A DNA stretch of 64,000 nt from Adhaeribacter pallidiroseus (GTDB lineage: Bacteria; Bacteroidota; Bacteroidia; Cytophagales; Hymenobacteraceae), in the NCBI RefSeq assembly GCF_003340495.1, contig NZ_QASA01000001.1:2604001-2668000 (forward strand), given 5' to 3'. Position numbers and translations under genes: made by a program. Shown one piece after another: positions 18,219 to 27,363 of this stretch. The notes beneath the pieces were generated by a model. That model was not told the origin of the DNA. It did no database searches and saw only the letters and a list, made by a program, of their open reading frames with translations. Every line of letters begins with the position of its first letter. Position 1 is the stretch's first letter.

Positions 18219-20117
18219 ATGAGTTCACGCATTCAATCATTCGACGAGTACCAAGCCGCCTACCAAAAAAGCGTCCAGGAACCGGAAGCTTTCTGGGCCG
18301 ACATTGCCGAAAGTTTTACTTGGCGAAAACCTTGGGACCAGGTGTTGGATTGGAATTTTGAGGAGCCGCGGGTACAATGGTTTGTGAACGGCAAATTAAA
18401 TATCACTGAAAACTGTCTGGACCGGCATTTAAAAACCCGCGGCAACAAACTGGCTTTAATTTGGGAGCCCAACGACCCCAAGGAAAGATTTATCCGGTAT
18501 ACGTACCGCGAACTGCACGAGAAAGTATGCCAACTGGCGAATGTGCTGCGTAATAATGGCGTGAAGAAAGGCGACCGGGTTTGCATTTATATGCCCATGA
18601 TTCCGGAGTTAGCTTTTAGTGTGCTGGCTTGTGCCCGTGTAGGAGCAGTGCATTCGGTAATTTTTGCGGGCTTTTCCGCTAATTCCATGGCCGATCGCAT
18701 TAACGATGCCCAAGCTAGTTTGGTGTTAACCTCTGATGGGTTAAACCGGGGAGCAAAGCAAATTCCGGTGAAACGCGTAGTAGACGAAGCCCTGGAAAGT
18801 TGCCCCAGCGTGAAAAAAGTAATTGTGGTGGATCGGTTAGGCTGGGCGATAAAAATGACGCCGGGTCGCGATGTATACCTGCACGACGAGTTGCAAAAAG
18901 TAGATAAAAACTGCGAAGCCGAAGAAATGGACGCCGAGGATATGCTTTTTATCTTGTACACGTCGGGCTCAACGGGCAAACCCAAAGGAGTAGTACATAC
19001 CTGCGGGGGCTACATGGTATACACCGATTACACGTTCCGGAACGTGTTTCAATACGACGAAAGTGATGTGTACTGGTGTACCGCCGATATCGGCTGGATT
19101 ACGGGCCATTCTTACTTGTTGTACGGTCCGCTTTTATCAGGTGCTACCACGGTAATGTTTGAAGGCGTACCCAGCTATCCCGATGCGGGCCGGTTTTGGC
19201 AGGTAATTGATAAGCACGGCGTCAATATTTTTTATACGGCTCCTACGGCTATCCGGTCGTTAATGGCCGCGGGTATTGACCACGTTTTATCGTATAGCCT
19301 GGATTCTTTGAAAGTATTGGGTTCGGTGGGCGAACCCATTAACGAAGAAGCCTGGCATTGGTACCACATTCACGTGGGCAAGGAAAAATGCCCGGTGGTT
19401 GATACCTGGTGGCAAACCGAAACGGCGGGTATTATGTTATCCGGCTTGGCCGGTATTTCTCCCATGAAACCCAGTTACGCCGGATTACCTTTGCCGGGTG
19501 TTCAACCAGTATTGGTAACTTCGGAAGGCGAAGAAATTACCGAAAACGAAGTGGAAGGCCATTTATGCATCAAATTTCCCTGGCCCGGTATTATCCGGAC
19601 TACTTACGGCGACCACGAACGCTGCCGCCTGAGTTACTTTAGCACCTACAAAAATTTATATTTCACCGGCGACGGGGCCCGGCGCGACGAAAACGGCTTG
19701 TACCGGATTATTGGCCGCGTAGATGATGTCATCAACGTGTCGGGGCACCGCTTTGGCACCGCCGAGATTGAAAATGCCATTAATCAAAACCGGCACATCG
19801 TGGAAAGTGCGGTAGTGGGCTACCCCCACGCCATTAAAGGGCAAGGTATTTATGCTTTTGTGATCTGCGGCGAAGATGCTCCGGCTAACCCGGAAAACGT
19901 TCGGGCCGAAGTAATTGAAACCGTAGTGGAACACATCGGCAAAATAGCCAAACCCGATAAAATTCAAATTGTAAGCGGTTTACCTAAAACCCGTTCCGGC
20001 AAAATTATGCGGCGCATCTTACGCAAAGTAGCCGAAGGCGATACCACCAACTTAGGCGATACCAGTACCTTACTCGACCCGTTGGTGGTAGACGAAATTA
20101 TTCAGGGAGCAATGTAG
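18219..20117 (+). CDS. acs: Acetyl-CoA synthetase (acetate-CoA ligase, AMP-forming)
   Basis: Activates acetate to acetyl-CoA through acetyl-AMP. 632 aa from ATG 18219 (MSSRIQSFDEYQ); a TTG 21 codons upstream is less likely. Motifs: YTSGSTGKPKGVVHT (P-loop-like AMP-binding), DTWWQTETAGI (substrate site), YFTGDGARRDENG, GRVDDVINVSGHR (hinge) and PKTRSGKIMRRILRK with the catalytic, acetylation-regulated lysine. It works with ActP upstream. A strong terminator follows at 20141. Confidence 0.97.
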   Translation: MSSRIQSFDEYQAAYQKSVQEPEAFWADIAESFTWRKPWDQVLDWNFEEPRVQWFVNGKLNITENCLDRHLKTRGNKLALIWEPNDPKERFIRYTYRELHEKVCQLANVLRNNGVKKGDRVCIYMPMIPELAFSVLACARVGAVHSVIFAGFSANSMADRINDAQASLVLTSDGLNRGAKQIPVKRVVDEALESCPSVKKVIVVDRLGWAIKMTPGRDVYLHDELQKVDKNCEAEEMDAEDMLFILYTSGSTGKPKGVVHTCGGYMVYTDYTFRNVFQYDESDVYWCTADIGWITGHSYLLYGPLLSGATTVMFEGVPSYPDAGRFWQVIDKHGVNIFYTAPTAIRSLMAAGIDHVLSYSLDSLKVLGSVGEPINEEAWHWYHIHVGKEKCPVVDTWWQTETAGIMLSGLAGISPMKPSYAGLPLPGVQPVLVTSEGEEITENEVEGHLCIKFPWPGIIRTTYGDHERCRLSYFSTYKNLYFTGDGARRDENGLYRIIGRVDDVINVSGHRFGTAEIENAINQNRHIVESAVVGYPHAIKGQGIYAFVICGEDAPANPENVRAEVIETVVEHIGKIAKPDKIQIVSGLPKTRSGKIMRRILRKVAEGDTTNLGDTSTLLDPLVVDEIIQGAM

Positions 20118-20140
20118 TTTTTTTAAATTTTTACTTTTCC

Positions 20141-20165
20141 AAGGGGCTTTTTAGCCCCTTTTTTT
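20141..20165 (+). terminator. Rho-independent terminator of acs
   Basis: AAGGGGCT, TTTT loop, AGCCCCTT, then five T. It is 24 bp after the acs stop. Confidence 0.9.
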
Positions 20166-20446
20166 ATGGGTAAAACTCGAAGCAAGTCGGTTTAGATGCG
20201 CTATTTATCGAGATAGGCCAGCCTGTAAGCAGGTGATACCTCGAACCGAACGGTTACCCTAAACTGGTAAAAAAAGGCATGAGCAGTACGACTCATCATA
20301 ATTGAGTACTAGTACTTATTCGCGTTGGCACCTATCCCCTATACCTTTGTATCATTCTAAGAAATAATAGCTTTAGCGCTTAGCTATCTGGTAGTTCCTT
20401 ATTAAACAACGCAGGTAACTCTAAAATTTAAAAAAACATACAAACC
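20166..20446. other. Intergenic leader with palindrome and -7-like element
   Basis: No gene. It contains a perfect 12-bp palindrome AGTACTAGTACT (20305-20316) and, 26 bp later, TACCTTTG (20342-20349), which fits the -7 consensus for the small lipoprotein gene. No TTG stands at the right distance. On the minus strand CCTGCTTACAGG forms a small hairpin near 20235. The palindrome could be an operator. Confidence 0.3.
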
Positions 20447-20689
20447 ATGAAAAAAGTAATTAAAACTTCCGCCGTATTTGCCTTAACTGTTTCCATGTCC
20501 AGCTGTGCTACCTTGTTTGGTGGCCGCGTAACCGACTATCAAAAAACCCGACCGGCGGCGGGGGAGCCACAACGCGAAATCCGGGTGGGCGCTTTGGTTG
20601 CTGATGTACTCTTATTCTGGCCCAGCCTGGCCGTAGATTTTGCTACCGGCGCTATCTACAAACCACAGCAAAAAACGGCTACCAAATAA
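20447..20689 (+). CDS. Small lipoprotein, unknown function
   Basis: 80 aa. Signal MKKVIKTSAVFALTVSMSSC with a lipobox (SMSSC, Cys20) followed by ATLFGG, a common start of small Bacteroidota and phage-like lipoproteins. A hydrophobic stretch (about 48-68, VADVLLFWPSLAVDFATGAIY) could be a second membrane contact. The same layout (CATLFGG, then a short hydrophobic hairpin) is seen in YceK-like proteins. No function can be given. Confidence 0.7.
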   Translation: MKKVIKTSAVFALTVSMSSCATLFGGRVTDYQKTRPAAGEPQREIRVGALVADVLLFWPSLAVDFATGAIYKPQQKTATK

Positions 20690-20700
20690 ATTCATAAACG

Positions 20701-20735
20701 CCTGCTGCTGATTTGTTTAGCAGCGGGAGTTTTCT
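20701..20735 (+). terminator. Weak terminator after the small lipoprotein gene
   Basis: CCTGCTGCT and AGCAGCGGG pair with one G-U, with a 9-nt loop, followed by AGTTTTCTT. Confidence 0.45.
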
Positions 20736-20820
20736 TATCAGCTAAATTTCTTTTGTTTCTAATCCACTAAATACCTGCAAAAACCGCTACCAACTAATTA
20801 TTCCAAACATTACCGAATCT

Positions 20821-21474
20821 ATGAAAACTTTGTGCTTACTCGTTTTTTTGGTGTGGAGTTCTACTCTGGTACATGCCCAAGGCTTTTTGAGCGAAAGTTC
20901 TAAACAAATTTTTACGAGTCCGCAGTTACCCAAACAAATCCGGACGCACCAAACCGTAGCTATTCTGCCGGTAGAAGCCAAAATTACGTACGCGAAGCTG
21001 CCTAAAAATTTTAACGCGAAAGTGCATCAGGAGCAAGAAGCTCGTCTGGGTCAAAATATTCAAAAAAGCTTGTACACGTATTTCGCGCGCAGGGTAAAAT
21101 CGTATTCGGTTACTTTCCAGGACGTAGATAAAACCAACGCCTTGCTGGAACAAGCCGGCATGTACGGTAATTTAAAAAATTTTACTCCGGACCAAATGGC
21201 TCAAGCCTTAGGGGTAGATGCCGTACTGAATGGCAAATTTGATCTGGAACAAACCCAGGCGGATGGATCTGCTTTTGTAACCGCCGTAATGCGGCGCGAT
21301 TATGTAGGCAAAACAGGTTTGGGTTCCTTAACCTTAATGCTTTACCATGGCCAAAACGGCGAGTTACTCTGGCGTTTTTTTAAGATAGTGGACGATGATT
21401 TTACCGCGGCCAACAAAGAATTAGTAGAACGCCTAATGCGTAAAGTATCCCGAAATCTCCCTTACTCAATCTAA
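20821..21474 (+). CDS. Exported protein resembling CsgG/GNA1162-type periplasmic proteins
   Basis: 217 aa with a signal peptide (MKTLCLLVFLVWSSTLVHAQ). The mature part starts with TVAILPVEAKITY, and later has LLEQAGMYGNLKNFTPDQMAQALGVDAVLNGKFD and GELLWRFFK. This follows the pattern of CsgG/GNA1162-like proteins (VAVLPF..., LG.D.vl.G.v...., G.llW). These act in export or outer-membrane complexes. The assignment rests on the pattern only. It may form a unit with the small lipoprotein gene 130 bp upstream. Confidence 0.6.
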   Translation: MKTLCLLVFLVWSSTLVHAQGFLSESSKQIFTSPQLPKQIRTHQTVAILPVEAKITYAKLPKNFNAKVHQEQEARLGQNIQKSLYTYFARRVKSYSVTFQDVDKTNALLEQAGMYGNLKNFTPDQMAQALGVDAVLNGKFDLEQTQADGSAFVTAVMRRDYVGKTGLGSLTLMLYHGQNGELLWRFFKIVDDDFTAANKELVERLMRKVSRNLPYSI

Positions 21475-21727
21475 ACAAAAACCGGCTTTATGGTATTCGC
21501 TATCTTGGCTGACCCGTAAATTTTTAAATTTTTTAATAAAAGGCTTCCTCGTACCTCCTATTCTGAGAGTCACCCAACGCCTGCTAATTAACCGTTTTTT
21601 ATCTGGGCAGTACTGCTCCATTAATTGAGGGGCACTACCTATTTTATCTCCCCGGCGCTGGTAGTAGATTTGTTTATTCCAAAACCAAATAAAATGATTG
21701 AAAGCAGGTCCTTATCTTAGAAATAAG

Positions 21728-22609
21728 ATGCGGGAGCTTTTAACCACCAGATACAAAACTATGCCTGCTGCAATATTCTTTTCCTGTTTGCCCCAAGCAA
21801 GTTCAAACTGGAGTACCTACCAACCAAAATTTATTCCCCCTAATAAGTTTTTGTCTTGGCAAAGCGGCCCGGCCGCGTCTTCGCAAGCAGCAACTGCCAA
21901 AGTAGACAGCCCCACCCACGAAACTCCAGCTATTCCGGGTAATTCTCTAGCGCAAGAACTACTGCAAGCCCAGGAACAGGAACGGGCGTGCCTTGCCCAG
22001 GAACTGCACGACAAACTGGGGCAAAGTTTAATTCTGCTGAAAAACCAAGTATTAAAGATTAAAACGCATCCACCGGAAAAATCAGATACCTGGGCGCAAT
22101 TAAATACCTTAGCCGAAATAGTAACGGACAGTTTGCAACAAGTAAGAACTATGTCGTACGCACTACGGCCTTTTGAATTAAACTTACTGGGCTTAACGCA
22201 GGCGGTGCGGGGATTAGTGGATGCTATCGCCCCAACGGTATCCTGGCCATTGGTAGTTGATTTACCCCCTCTGGACCAGCTTTTTCCGAAAGAACGCGAA
22301 ATTTATATTTACCGGATTATGCAGGAATGTTGGCAGCTTATTCAAAGTCAAACAGAAGTTGCCAGGGTGCGTTTGCAGGCGTATACCCGCCCTACAACGG
22401 TAATCTGGGAAATACACGTAAGTGGGCCCGCTACTTTTTTTAGCTTCCTGGCTACTGAATTTTTAAAAAATTTTGCACTTTGCCGTTTGCAGGAATACCT
22501 TAACCTCGTAGAAGGCCGGCTTACCTTTATAGCAACCACTCCCCGGACAACCATCATGCAAATAAACGTACCTCTTTCCTCTGATAACCCCAATCATGAA
22601 AAAACTTAA
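21728..22609 (+). CDS. NarL-type histidine kinase with degenerate ATPase domain
   Basis: About 293 aa; ATG at 21728 preferred over a TTG at 21698 (M at 21761 is also possible). No membrane helix or sensor domain is seen. HisKA_3 dimerisation/phosphotransfer motif: QELLQAQEQERACLAQELHDKLGQ, with the His in ELHDKLGQ. The ATPase part starts normally (EREIYIYRIMQEC) but the N box lacks its Asn (WQLIQSQ), the DxG of the G1 box is replaced by SGPATFF, and no GxG lid is visible. ATP binding is therefore doubtful. It overlaps the regulator gene by 14 bp, so the two are co-translated. Confidence 0.8.
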   Translation: MRELLTTRYKTMPAAIFFSCLPQASSNWSTYQPKFIPPNKFLSWQSGPAASSQAATAKVDSPTHETPAIPGNSLAQELLQAQEQERACLAQELHDKLGQSLILLKNQVLKIKTHPPEKSDTWAQLNTLAEIVTDSLQQVRTMSYALRPFELNLLGLTQAVRGLVDAIAPTVSWPLVVDLPPLDQLFPKEREIYIYRIMQECWQLIQSQTEVARVRLQAYTRPTTVIWEIHVSGPATFFSFLATEFLKNFALCRLQEYLNLVEGRLTFIATTPRTTIMQINVPLSSDNPNHEKT

Positions 22610-23237
22610 TCTTATTATTGCCGATGATCATCCCATATTTTTAAAAGGACTGTGGGAGGGATTGGAAATGGAAGAAGATTTTACCGTAATCGCTCAAGCT
22701 ACTAACGGACAGGAGGCTTTTATGGCCGTGCAAACCTATCGGCCCGATGTAGTGGTACTGGATATTGACATGCCCCGCATGAATGGCTTGGAAGCCGCGG
22801 AGAAAATGCTGGAAATTAATCCCCAACTGCCTATTATTTTACTTACCATGCACAAAGAAAAAGCGCCTTTGTTAAAAGCGCTGGAATTGGGTATTTGTGG
22901 GTATGTTTTAAAAGAAAACGCCGTTACCGACATTATGCACGCTATCCGGATTGTGGCAGCGGGTAACCCGTATATCAGTCCGGAAATGTCGTTGTTTTTG
23001 CTGCGCAAACCCCAGAACACAGCCAAACAAAAAACTCAGGAAGTTCTGGAACTATTAACGCCTGCCGAACGCCAAATCACGCAGTTGGTAGCCCAGTATA
23101 AAACTAGTAAAGAAATCGCTGACGAGTTGTTTATCAGCGAGAAAACTGTTTTTAATCACCGCATGAATATTGCCAAAAAACTAAACTTAACCGGTAAAAA
23201 TAGCTTACTTCGCTTCGCCCTGGAACATTTTGCTTGA
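22596..23237 (+). CDS. NarL/FixJ-family response regulator
   Basis: 213 aa. Receiver domain with DDH (about 10-12), phospho-acceptor Asp in VVVLDIDMPRMNG (about 56), Thr in LLTMHKE and Lys in GYVLKENA. The C-terminal LuxR helix-turn-helix is LTPAERQITQLVAQYKTSKEIADELFISEKTVFNHRMNI in part. It probably binds DNA when phosphorylated. Its gene overlaps the degenerate kinase gene, so the phosphate source may be another kinase or acetyl phosphate. Confidence 0.93.
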   Translation: MKKLNLIIADDHPIFLKGLWEGLEMEEDFTVIAQATNGQEAFMAVQTYRPDVVVLDIDMPRMNGLEAAEKMLEINPQLPIILLTMHKEKAPLLKALELGICGYVLKENAVTDIMHAIRIVAAGNPYISPEMSLFLLRKPQNTAKQKTQEVLELLTPAERQITQLVAQYKTSKEIADELFISEKTVFNHRMNIAKKLNLTGKNSLLRFALEHFA

Positions 23238-23258
23238 GCAACAATAACGAAAATATAG

Positions 23259-23299
23259 CCGGTTGATAGCATATCAATTTTAAGCTACCAACCAGTTAT
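23259..23299. terminator. Possible shared terminator hairpin between convergent genes
   Basis: CCGGTTGATAGC and GCTACCAACCAG pair with two G-U contacts around a 13-nt loop, followed by TTATTT. It sits between the convergent response regulator and pepF genes. Confidence 0.4.
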
Positions 23300-25030
23300 T
23301 TACAAATTAGCCATTTCCTGGCGTACAAAATCGGTGAGGCTTTGAATATAAGCGCCCGAGAAATCAAATTTTATACCGGCGGCGGCGTACACTTCGCCAA
23401 TAGAGGCGGTATAACCCAGCGCCAAAGCATTTTTATAGCCCTGCAAGGCAACTTGCGGATTTTCTTTATAATTTTTCCAGACGGCAATCGCGCCTAATTG
23501 GGCCATGGCGTACTCAATGTAATAAAAAGGCACTTCGTACAGATGCAATTGCTTTTGCCAGATGTAGGGTTTCACGTGCTCTAATCCTTGCCAATCCACT
23601 TCGTGCTGATTAAAATTTTCAAAAATTTCGACCCATTTACCGTGGCGCTCGGCTACCGAGTGGTTTGGATTTTCATAAACCCAATGCTGAAACTGGTCGA
23701 TGGTGGCTACCCAGGGAAAAGTCTCCAGTACTCCTTCCAGGTGCATTTTTTTAGCCCGGCGTAGTTCCTGTGCGTCCGAAAAAAACAAATGCCATTGATC
23801 CATGGAGATCAGCTCCATCGACATAGACGCTAATTCGGCAACTTCGGAGGGCGTTTGTTTAAAAGCGTTTAAAGCTAAATTACGGGTTAAAAACGAATGC
23901 ACCGCGTGGCCGCCTTCGTGCAGCAAAGTAACCACATCGCGCAACGACGAGGTAGCATTCATAAATATAAAAGGCACGCCAATTTCTTCCAAAGGATAGT
24001 TATAACCGCCGGGCGCTTTTCCTTTCCGCGACTCCAGATCCAGGTGCCCCATTTGCTGCATGGTAGCCAGGCAATCGCCTAAAAAAGGATCGAGCGCGTA
24101 AAAGCACTGAATGGTTTTGGCTAATAATTCCTCGCCGGTCCGGAAAGGCTCCAGGGGCGGTTGGCCGGTTTCATCGACGTCTAAATCCCAGGGTTTAAGC
24201 GCCGGTAATTGCAAGGCTTTTTTTCGTTGTTGGTCCAGTTCCCGGTTCAGGGGAACCACGTATTCCCGGATGGCCGCGTGAAAATCAAAACAATCCTGCG
24301 GGGTATAATCAAAGCGGCCCAAAGCAGCAAACATGTAATCACGGAAATTAGCGAAGCCGGCGTTTACCGCTACCTGGTGGCGCAAGTGCGTGAGTTCGGT
24401 AAATAGCGTATCCAGTTGGTCTTTGTCCTGCAGGCGTCGTTCTTGAATGGCTAAATAAGATTGCTCCCGTACGTTCCGGTCTAAGCTTTTCAGGCGGTCG
24501 GCGGCGCGGGGCAAAGTCATTTCCTCGCCATCCAAGGTCACGGTCATGGCTCCGGTAATAGCGGCGTAATGTTGCTGTTTGGTGGTTATCTCGGTTTTTA
24601 AGGGAATGTTTTCTTCCCGAAAAATTTCTAATTGCCGGCGTACCGATCGTAAATAAATGCGATACTTTTCCTGATCCAATTCCGGCAGGTACGGCGACTC
24701 TACTAACTTTTGGTTCAGGGCGTGGTCGTAAGGCGCTACTTTGGGCTCTATCTCGGTCACAAAATACTGAAATGCTTCCGTAGCGGCTTCATCCTGCGTG
24801 TTGATGGTCATCCGGATGTAACGCCAGCCAATTTCTTCCCCAAATATACTTTCGAGTTCGCTGCGGTCCAGCATCCATTTTTCCAGGTCTGCCGCAGAAT
24901 GAAGAGGCCGGTTTTGCAGCTCTTGCAGGTAAGGTTCTAGGGTAGCCCAATCATTTACTGCAAATTGTTGCGGTAAAAAGTGGCGGGTGGGCCGCTGTGG
25001 TAGTTCTATCGTGGTGTTTGGGTTCATCAT
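23300..25030 (-). CDS. pepF: M3 family oligoendopeptidase (PepF-like)
   Basis: Cytoplasmic zinc oligopeptidase, 576 aa. The thimet-type zinc site is LLHEGGHAVHSF (HExxH, about residue 355-366) with the third ligand in ELASMSMELIS downstream. The C-terminal YEVPFYYIEYAMAQLGA is the conserved substrate-tyrosine region. No signal peptide. It probably cleaves peptides of about 5-20 residues. It starts MMNPN; the second Met is equally possible. Confidence 0.93.
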   Translation of the reverse strand: MMNPNTTIELPQRPTRHFLPQQFAVNDWATLEPYLQELQNRPLHSAADLEKWMLDRSELESIFGEEIGWRYIRMTINTQDEAATEAFQYFVTEIEPKVAPYDHALNQKLVESPYLPELDQEKYRIYLRSVRRQLEIFREENIPLKTEITTKQQHYAAITGAMTVTLDGEEMTLPRAADRLKSLDRNVREQSYLAIQERRLQDKDQLDTLFTELTHLRHQVAVNAGFANFRDYMFAALGRFDYTPQDCFDFHAAIREYVVPLNRELDQQRKKALQLPALKPWDLDVDETGQPPLEPFRTGEELLAKTIQCFYALDPFLGDCLATMQQMGHLDLESRKGKAPGGYNYPLEEIGVPFIFMNATSSLRDVVTLLHEGGHAVHSFLTRNLALNAFKQTPSEVAELASMSMELISMDQWHLFFSDAQELRRAKKMHLEGVLETFPWVATIDQFQHWVYENPNHSVAERHGKWVEIFENFNQHEVDWQGLEHVKPYIWQKQLHLYEVPFYYIEYAMAQLGAIAVWKNYKENPQVALQGYKNALALGYTASIGEVYAAAGIKFDFSGAYIQSLTDFVRQEMANL

Positions 25031-25311
25031 CTTTCCTTTAAATCTTTTGTTTTATCTAAGTAAGTAGTTGGTCGTTGTTCGATTGTTAGTATTCTCAAAA
25101 TCAACTACTTATCGAACCTGTCCATCTGTTTAATTTTGTCCAAGTACTTAGAACAGGCACTTGGTTGTTGAGCAAGGTATTTTAACCGCTACCAAAGTAA
25201 AAATTTAAAAAATTAATATAATTCGATCTTAAATCAACTTTCTCTAGGGCGCATTTTCTTTTGTGCCAATCCTTGTCCGAAGAAATACCGAAGCAAATGG
25301 CGCACAAAAAA

Positions 25312-26487
25312 TCAACCAATTTCAATAATCACATTGTTCGTTAAAGGGTGGCCCACGCAGGTTAACACGAAGCCCTGGGCTACTTCGGCGTCCGATAAGC
25401 CTTCCCGTTCATCCAGATGCACCTTGCCGGCTAAACATTTACCCCGACAGGCCGTGCATAAACCGGCCTGGCACGAAAACGGCAAATCAATGTCTTGGCT
25501 TAAAGCGGCTTCCAGAATAGTTTCATCTTTAGTAACTGCTACTACGTACTGCTGGCCTTCAAACAAAATAGTAACCGATTGGTCCTGGATAGTGGTGGTG
25601 TTTTCTTCCTTTGCGGTAGAACCAGCTCCCGTATTTACGGGGTTATGGCCGGAACTTACAAAGCTTTCTTTGAAAACCTGGTGGTTGGGTACCTGTAAAA
25701 TCTGCAAAGCAGCTTTTGCTTCTTCCATCAAACCTTCCGGGCCGCACAAGTAAAATTCGGTAGCTGTTGTATTACGGATTTTTAATTTCTCCAGAATAGT
25801 TAACAGCATCTTCTGGTTTAACCGCCCGGAGTAAATGGTATTAAGTTCTTCCGCCGGCGAGGTGCCCGGAGCAGTTTCTTTACTTTTACCAAACAAACGG
25901 CCGAAAAATGAGGAATTAGCTTTAGGAGTAGTTTCTAAAGTAGTTGTTTGGCTGTAAACATGCGTTACCCGGAACCGCTCGGGGTATTGCTGCTCCAGGG
26001 TTTTTAGTTGATTTTTAAAAATAACGGACTCTTCATTCCGGTTAGCGTAGATAAGGCACACTTGGCTGGCGGTTTCGTGGTGCAATACCGATTTCGCCAT
26101 CGCCATTAGCGGCGTAATGCCACTGCCCGCTCCTATTAATACCACCGTGCGGCGATTGGTAGGTTCCGGGATTATATTGAAATTACCCATGGGTGCTAAA
26201 ACCTCCAGGCGATCTCCTACTTTTAATTGGTTAATCAGGTAATTAGATAACAAGCCGCCTTTTACCCGCTTGACCGTTACCGAAAGGCGCGGTTGCTCCA
26301 CCGGAGAACTGCATAATGAATAAGCCCGTCGCTCTTTTTTCCCATTTACCGGCACTATTAACGTTAAAAACTGCCCGGCTTGGTAAGGTACCGCTATTTT
26401 ATCGGGATGTTCTAAATGAATGGTTATGGCATCCGCAGTTTCCCGGGTAATGTCCACGACCTTCAGTTGTAGGATTAATTCACTCAT
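25312..26487 (-). CDS. Flavin reductase with C-terminal 2Fe-2S ferredoxin domain (PaaE-like)
   Basis: 391 aa from MSELILQLKVVD; a 13-codon longer frame would include the -7 element, so the short start is chosen. Domains: FAD-binding barrel with RRAYSLCSSP (RxYS), NAD(P)-binding with IGAGSGITPLMAMAKS, and a plant-type ferredoxin domain whose cysteines lie in FSCQAGLCTACRGKC and LTCVG. It should pass electrons from NAD(P)H through FAD to the 2Fe-2S cluster and an oxygenase or desaturase partner, which is not adjacent. A roughly 45-residue polar insert (SFFGRLFGKSKETAPG...) sits in the NAD domain. Confidence 0.92.
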   Translation of the reverse strand: MSELILQLKVVDITRETADAITIHLEHPDKIAVPYQAGQFLTLIVPVNGKKERRAYSLCSSPVEQPRLSVTVKRVKGGLLSNYLINQLKVGDRLEVLAPMGNFNIIPEPTNRRTVVLIGAGSGITPLMAMAKSVLHHETASQVCLIYANRNEESVIFKNQLKTLEQQYPERFRVTHVYSQTTTLETTPKANSSFFGRLFGKSKETAPGTSPAEELNTIYSGRLNQKMLLTILEKLKIRNTTATEFYLCGPEGLMEEAKAALQILQVPNHQVFKESFVSSGHNPVNTGAGSTAKEENTTTIQDQSVTILFEGQQYVVAVTKDETILEAALSQDIDLPFSCQAGLCTACRGKCLAGKVHLDEREGLSDAEVAQGFVLTCVGHPLTNNVIIEIG

Positions 26488-26502
26488 AATATAATCTTTG
26501 CG

Positions 26503-26533
26503 CAAAGGTAATTTGGCGAGGCGCAATTAACAA
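26503..26533 (-). promoter_or_regulatory. Bacteroidota-type promoter of the ferredoxin-type reductase
   Basis: Minus strand: TTG (26531-26533), 20 bp, TACCTTTG (26503-26510). The predicted transcript starts only about 10 nt before the ATG at 26487. Confidence 0.65.
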
Positions 26534-26604
26534 TTAACGTTCGGAAAACTCCCTTGTGGTTTAAAGGTTTAATTTTTTTTAATTTTAAACCAAAAAATTT
26601 GCTT

Positions 26605-27303
26605 ATGCCGGTTTCGCCCACTGTACTATTAACTAAACATCAAACTCAATTCGGTCCGGTTTTACCTCTCGACTTAAATGCCAACACGGTTTGCCGTTTA
26701 GATTTTAGCGCCCACAATGCTTTATTGGCGAGCGAAAATCTGGAAAACACCGGGCAGTTTGCTGCTTTTGTAAATAAATTGCTGCAGCAGCAGCAAGCTA
26801 CTGTTGGCATCGGCGGTTATCTGGAAAACCGAATTATTTACCGAAGAAGCAAGCTTTTCGCCGGTGATCTCGCTAACCGCAGCATACACTTAGGCGTGGA
26901 TATCTGGGTGGAGGCCGGCACTCCCGTTTTGGCTCCTTTGGCGGGAGTTGTTCATTCATTTAAAGATAATGTTTTTTTTGGGGATTACGGACCGACTATT
27001 ATTCTGGAGCATACCATTAAAAATTTTAAATTTTTTACACTCTACGGTCATCTGGGCCGGCAATCTTTACGAAATTTACACCCCGGCGATGTTTTTACAA
27101 TAGGCCAGGAATTAGGTACTATTGGCACTTTTCCCGAAAACGGTGATTGGCCGCCGCACCTTCATTTTCAGGTAATTAGCCATATGCTTGGCCTTCAGGG
27201 TGACTTTCCGGGAGTATGTAGCCTGGCCGATTTAAATAAGTTCGCGCAGCTGTGTCCTGATCCGAACCTTATTTTGCAGTGCCGGCATTTAACAGCTTTT
27301 TAA
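26605..27303 (+). CDS. M23 family metallopeptidase without signal peptide
   Basis: Start at 26605 (MPVSPTVLLTKH) is preferred to an upstream start at 26554; 232 aa. The LytM/M23 core is clear: HLGVDIWVEAGTPVLAPLAG (HxxxD zinc ligands), TLYGHLG and PPHLHFQV (HxH). M23 enzymes cut peptide cross-links of peptidoglycan, but no signal peptide or membrane helix is visible. The substrate is therefore uncertain. It diverges from the reductase gene. Confidence 0.85.
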   Translation: MPVSPTVLLTKHQTQFGPVLPLDLNANTVCRLDFSAHNALLASENLENTGQFAAFVNKLLQQQQATVGIGGYLENRIIYRRSKLFAGDLANRSIHLGVDIWVEAGTPVLAPLAGVVHSFKDNVFFGDYGPTIILEHTIKNFKFFTLYGHLGRQSLRNLHPGDVFTIGQELGTIGTFPENGDWPPHLHFQVISHMLGLQGDFPGVCSLADLNKFAQLCPDPNLILQCRHLTAF

Positions 27304-27363
27304 AAAATTGTCACGTACAACTCCCTTTAAACGCAAATTTCAGGTTAAAACAGAACGGAACAG

